Source: RHKX01 sp963823565
Lineage (GTDB): Bacteria > Actinomycetota > Thermoleophilia > Solirubrobacterales > 70-9
Assembly: GCA_963823565.1 (NCBI GenBank)
Contig: CAWGLR010000003.1
Span: 1,116,001-1,180,000 of the forward strand
Direction: 5' to 3'
Length of the DNA stretch: 64,000 nt
Made by a program: the position numbers and the translations under genes. Below, piece by piece: positions 61,051 to 64,000 of this stretch. Positions within the stretch are counted from its first letter, which is position 1, and each line of letters opens with the position of its first letter. The notes beneath the pieces are model-generated. The model had not been told where the DNA came from and searched no databases. It saw only the letters and a program-made list of their open reading frames with translations.

Positions 61051-62229
61051 TCAGCCGGCCTCGCGCATCAGCGCGGCGTAGCGGCGTGCGATCGTCGCCG
61101 CGGAGAACTCGGCGAGCGCCGCCCGGCGCAGCCCCTCGCGGTCCCACGGCCGCGTGCGGATCGCCTCGATCGCAGCGGCGACGTTCTCCGGGGTCGGGTC
61201 GTCGAGGGGCTCGCCGATCTCGATCCCGAGCCGGTCGCGGATCTCGCGCAGGGTCGGCCCGAAGCCCGCGACGGGGGTGCCAGTGGCTAGCGCCTCGATC
61301 ATCACGAGGCCGAACGACTCGCTCAGCGACGGCAGGCAGACGAGCTCGGCGGATCGCATGACGTCGATGACCGCTGCGACGTGGCGCTTCGGCTTGACGA
61401 AGGGCGCGAACGTCACCCGCCCCTCGAGCCCGAGCTCGGCCGCCAGCGAGCGGAGCTCGTCCTCCAGCGGCCCGCGACCCTGCATCACGAGGTCGAAGCC
61501 GGACGCGGCGGCGGCGTGCAGCAGTGCCGCCGGGTTCTTGCGCTCGTTGTAGGAGCCGACGAAGGCGACGCCGTGCCGCGGCCCCGCCACGTCGATGGTG
61601 TCGCCGGCGAACGCGGGCTGGAGGGGGTTCGGGATGACGAGCGCCCGTTCCGGGTAGCGCAGGCCGAGGTCGGCCGGCCCGAGGTCGCGGGTGTGGGCCG
61701 AAGGAAAGACGACGGCGGCCACCGAGTCGAGTCCCGCCTGCGCGGCGGCTCGGTAGCGCTCGGCGCGATCGCCCTCGCCCTTGGCTCGGATCGCTCGCCA
61801 CTCGTGGACGACCGCGATCACGGGCAGCTCCGGGGCGACCTCGCGCTGCACGCGCGCGAAGCGGGCTCCGTTGAAGGCCGCGAGGTTGTTGAGCAGGACG
61901 ACGTCGGGTCGCTGCTGATCGAGGAGCAGGCGAGTGAAGCGCCTCGGCCGCCCGCCCTCCGGCTGCATGAACACAGGCATCGGCGCCTTCGCGTCGGCGC
62001 GCCGGCGCTGCACCCGCTGGGGCGGCGGGATCAGGACGCCGAGCGGATCGATCCGGTGCCGCCAGGGATGCAGTCGGTACTCGTCGAGCAGCGTCACGTT
62101 GAACCGCGTCACCCCGCCGCGGAGTCGGCCGCCCCACTCGGGTGGGATCGGGCCGACGGTGAGGAGGCGCCTGCGGAGCGGTCGCGGCGGCGGCACGCGC
62201 CGGCCGAGCGCGCCGAGGTAGCTGCTCAC
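61051..62229 (-). CDS. GT4-family glycosyltransferase
   Basis: A 392-residue GT-B glycosyltransferase. The donor half is clear: IPNPLQPAF, VAFVGSYNERKNPAALLHAAAA, LVMQGRGPLEDELRSLAAELGLEGRVTFAPFV and ELVCLPSLSESFGLVMIEALATGTPVAG, with the ExFGxxxxE nucleotide-binding motif. Likely works on an envelope or capsular polysaccharide, in keeping with the CDP-sugar genes facing it. GTG start overlapping the stop of the GroES-like gene (GTGA). Confidence 0.86.
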   Translation of the reverse strand: MSSYLGALGRRVPPPRPLRRRLLTVGPIPPEWGGRLRGGVTRFNVTLLDEYRLHPWRHRIDPLGVLIPPPQRVQRRRADAKAPMPVFMQPEGGRPRRFTRLLLDQQRPDVVLLNNLAAFNGARFARVQREVAPELPVIAVVHEWRAIRAKGEGDRAERYRAAAQAGLDSVAAVVFPSAHTRDLGPADLGLRYPERALVIPNPLQPAFAGDTIDVAGPRHGVAFVGSYNERKNPAALLHAAAASGFDLVMQGRGPLEDELRSLAAELGLEGRVTFAPFVKPKRHVAAVIDVMRSAELVCLPSLSESFGLVMIEALATGTPVAGFGPTLREIRDRLGIEIGEPLDDPTPENVAAAIEAIRTRPWDREGLRRAALAEFSAATIARRYAALMREAG

Positions 62230-62618
62230 TCGGGGCGGACGGCGTCGGCGATGCGGCCGCAGACGGGGCAGGCGTCGCCGCCGGGCATGCCCTTGCCCTC
62301 GCACAGCGGGCAGTTCCCGATCTCCTCGAGCGTGCCGAGCAGCTCGCCGACGCTGCAGACGAGCAGGCGCTCCTCATCCACCTCGATCCAGACCCCGGCG
62401 CTCGCCGGGAAGACGACGTGGTCGCCGGCGGCGACCGGCATCTTCACGCCGGCGGACTCCCACCAGTCGAGCCCGGGGCCGACGGCGACGACGACGCCGT
62501 GCTGCGGCGGCGGCTCGCGGGTCCCCGGCGGCACGACGAGGCCGGAGCTCCGTACCCGATCGGGTTCGAGCTCCTTGATCACGACCTGGTCGAAGAGGGG
62601 GCGAAGCACGTGCCGCAT
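62226..62618 (-). CDS. GroES-like protein with a C-terminal zinc finger
   Basis: A 130-residue protein. Residues 1-100 follow the GroES fold (MRHVLRPLFDQVVIKELEPDRVRSSGLVVP, GVVVAVGPG, VAAGDHVVFPASAGVWIEVDEERLLVCSVGELLG), with a mobile-loop-like SSGLVVPP. The last 30 residues add CPLCEGKG ... CPVCG, a DnaJ-style zinc-binding pair. A co-chaperonin domain fused to a zinc finger is unusual; it may be a specialised chaperone partner. TAACCT ends 9 nt before the ATG. Confidence 0.75.
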   Translation of the reverse strand: MRHVLRPLFDQVVIKELEPDRVRSSGLVVPPGTREPPPQHGVVVAVGPGLDWWESAGVKMPVAAGDHVVFPASAGVWIEVDEERLLVCSVGELLGTLEEIGNCPLCEGKGMPGGDACPVCGRIADAVRPE

Positions 62619-62682
62619 CGCGCCCTGAGGTTAGGGATTGGGCACAACCGGCACACGCCTGTCACGGACGGCGGCTCCCTGA

Positions 62683-62755
62683 CGCGCCCGGAAGGATTCG
62701 AACCTTCGACTTCCGCCTCCGGAGGGCGGCGCTCTATCCACTGAGCTACGGGCGC
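62683..62755 (-). tRNA. tRNA-Arg(CCG)
   Basis: A 73-nt cloverleaf on the minus strand: acceptor GCGCCCG/CGGGCGC, D arm GCTC-AGTGGATA-GAGC, anticodon stem CCGCC/GGCGG with loop CTCCGGA (anticodon CCG), variable AAGTC, T stem GAAGG/CCTTC with loop TTCGAAT. CCA is not encoded. Reads the CGG codon, common in this GC-rich genome. Confidence 0.95.
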
Positions 62756-62813
62756 AGGTGCCCGAGTGTATTCGGGTGCCCCCGGCGGGACCCGCGCCGG
62801 GGGGCGCCCTGCA

Positions 62814-62819
62814 TACGCT
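62814..62819 (+). promoter_or_regulatory. -10 box of the RNase Z gene
   Basis: TACGCT ends 6 nt before the ATG at 62826: leaderless spacing. Confidence 0.55.
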
Positions 62820-62825
62820 CTCGAC

Positions 62826-63812
62826 ATGGACCTCGACGTCGTCTTCCTCGGCACCGGCGGATCGATCCCTTCGGCCAGGCGGAACACCGCCTGCGTGCTC
62901 GTGCGCCGGGGTGGCGAGCGGCTCATGTTCGACTGCGGCGAGGGGACCCAGCGGCAGATGCAGCGCTCGACCGGGCTCGTCCACGTCGACGCGATCTTCA
63001 TCACCCACCTGCACGCCGACCACTACCTCGGGCTGCCCGGGTTGCTGAAGAGCTGGGAGCTCCAGGAGCGCGATCACCCGCTCGAGATCTACGGCCCGCC
63101 CGGGCTGATCTCGCTGTTCGACTCGATGGCGAGGATCGTCGGCCGGCTCGGCTACCCGATCGAGCTCGAGGAGCTCAACCGCGGCGAGCGGATCGACCGC
63201 GACGGCTACGCGATCGAGCCCTTCGAAGTGGTCCACCGGATCGCCGCCAACGGCTACGCGCTGCACGAGCGCCACCGGCCCGGCCGCTTCGACCCGGCGA
63301 CTGCGCGCTCCCTCGGCGTCGAGCCGGGGCCGCAGTTCGGGCGCCTCCAGGCCGGGGAGCCGGTCGACGCCGGCGGCGTCACGGTGACCCCGGAGCAGGT
63401 GATGGGCGAGGCGCGCCCGGGCCGGAGGGTGGTGATCACCGGCGATACGGCCCCGTGCGAGGCGACCCGCGCCGCCGCCGCGGGCGCCGACCTGCTCGTC
63501 CACGACTCGACGTTCACCGGCGCCGAGCTGGAGCGCGCCGAGGAGACCGGCCACTCGACGGCCGCCGGGGCGGCGGCGCTGGCGGCCGAGGCCGCTGTGC
63601 GGATGCTCGCGCTCGTCCACATCTCCTCGCGGCACTTCGTCCCCGACGTGCTCGCCGAGGCGCGGGCGGAGTTTCCCGCGGCGGTCGCCCCGCGCGACTT
63701 CGACGTGATCGAGATCCCGCTGCCCGAGCGCGGCGAGCCCGTGCTCGTCGAGGGCGGCGCCCGCGACCGCCCGGCGCCGGCGCCCGAGGGGTCTGGTACA
63801 AGGACCAGATGA
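62826..63812 (+). CDS. rnz: Ribonuclease Z (tRNA 3' processing endonuclease)
   Basis: A 328-residue metallo-beta-lactamase enzyme that trims tRNA 3' trailers, relevant here because the tRNAs in this window lack encoded CCA. FLGTGGSIPSARRNTACVLVRRGGERLMFDCGEGTQRQM is the RNase Z start; THLHADHYLGLPGL is the metal-binding HxHxDH; then ITGDTAP and VHDSTF with later His in VHISSRHF. ATG 62826. The stop overlaps the next ATG (ATGA). Confidence 0.93.
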   Translation: MDLDVVFLGTGGSIPSARRNTACVLVRRGGERLMFDCGEGTQRQMQRSTGLVHVDAIFITHLHADHYLGLPGLLKSWELQERDHPLEIYGPPGLISLFDSMARIVGRLGYPIELEELNRGERIDRDGYAIEPFEVVHRIAANGYALHERHRPGRFDPATARSLGVEPGPQFGRLQAGEPVDAGGVTVTPEQVMGEARPGRRVVITGDTAPCEATRAAAAGADLLVHDSTFTGAELERAEETGHSTAAGAAALAAEAAVRMLALVHISSRHFVPDVLAEARAEFPAAVAPRDFDVIEIPLPERGEPVLVEGGARDRPAPAPEGSGTRTR

Positions 63813-64000
63813 ACTCAATTCGCGCAAAGGCCCTCGGAGTCGCAACCGCGGGAGCGCTGCTCCTGCTACCCGGCGTCGCCTCGGCGGCCACGCTCACGGG
63901 AGGCACCAGTCAGGCCGGCCAGAGCATCGAGCTCCGCACGACGGGAGACGGCTCGGTCAAGTACGCCCGCATCACCTGGGAGACGAAGTGCAAGAACGGG
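63809..64000 (+). CDS. Secreted protein, N-terminal part
   Basis: Runs off the right edge; 64 residues visible. A signal peptide (MNSIRAKALGVATAGALLLLPGVASAA) is followed by LTGGTSQAGQSIELRTTGDGSVKYARITWETKCKNG, a beta-rich start with an early Cys. ATG overlaps the RNase Z stop. Family not recognisable from this fragment. Confidence 0.65.
   Translation, partial: MNSIRAKALGVATAGALLLLPGVASAATLTGGTSQAGQSIELRTTGDGSVKYARITWETKCKNG

Noticed and set aside
1..64000. CRISPR arrays, insertion sequences and prophage structural genes
   Set aside because: No regularly spaced repeats of 20-50 nt, no transposase or integrase motifs and no capsid, tail or terminase signatures were found on either strand.

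Overview
This 64 kb window is high-GC chromosomal DNA from an actinobacterium. Gene content suggests the Thermoleophilia/Solirubrobacterales side of the phylum (inference): a fused SecDF, actinobacterial synteny running pdxS-pdxT ... yebC-ruvC-ruvA-ruvB ... secDF-recJ-relA, a CysO-type sulfur carrier, a DUF6421 protein, and many genes with a TANNNT box only 6-10 nt before the start codon, which implies leaderless mRNAs. Most of the window is densely packed housekeeping sequence with overlapping start and stop codons (ATGA, GTGA, TTGA).

Layout. 0-4.3 kb: end of a P1-family peptidase, then recO, dgt and dnaG. 4.4-8.3 kb: an operon of a DUF6421 protein with an extra N-terminal domain, a short-chain dehydrogenase and a threonine-aldolase-like PLP enzyme. 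8.4-9.2 kb: an HNH endonuclease beside a compact AT-rich tRNA-Asn, probably of mobile origin. 9.2-16.1 kb: a glycosyltransferase, an SDR, a thioredoxin-like lipoprotein, an acyl-CoA carboxylase subunit with a GNAT gene, and a small secreted protein. 16.16-24.89 kb: a defence island inserted in the 3' half of a tRNA(CAT) gene. It is bounded by a 43-nt direct repeat and carries a type III restriction-modification pair (res has a frame break), an unknown divergent membrane/soluble gene pair and an AbiEi/AbiEii toxin-antitoxin system. No integrase is present. 24.9-33.2 kb: an SDR, a diguanylate cyclase, a carotenoid oxygenase, a PEBP protein, an M3 peptidase, an RpiR regulator and a collagen-like secreted protein. 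33.3-51.1 kb: PLP synthase, an M29 aminopeptidase, a large SBBP-repeat surface protein, yebC-ruvCAB, a zinc-ribbon/PAS-like gene, secDF, recJ and relA. 51.2-57.4 kb (minus strand): a DUF559 protein, HIT proteins, diacylglycerol kinase, a phosphohexomutase, a MOSC protein and CorA. 57.5-59.3 kb: a SAM-I riboswitch with an intrinsic terminator ahead of a threonine-synthase-like gene and a CysO-like sulfur carrier. 59.3-64 kb: CDP-sugar genes, a glycosyltransferase, a GroES-like zinc protein, tRNA-Arg, RNase Z and the start of a secreted protein.

The most interesting items are the integrase-less tRNA-embedded defence island, the SAM-riboswitch-controlled thrC-cysO pair (a possible protein-thiocarboxylate route to homocysteine), the DUF6421/SDR/aldolase operon, the tRNA-Asn/HNH unit, and the consistent leaderless promoter pattern. 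Single-base frame breaks in pdxS, ruvC, ruvA, ruvB and res look more like sequencing or assembly errors than biology. All functional calls come from reading the sequence; no database search was run.
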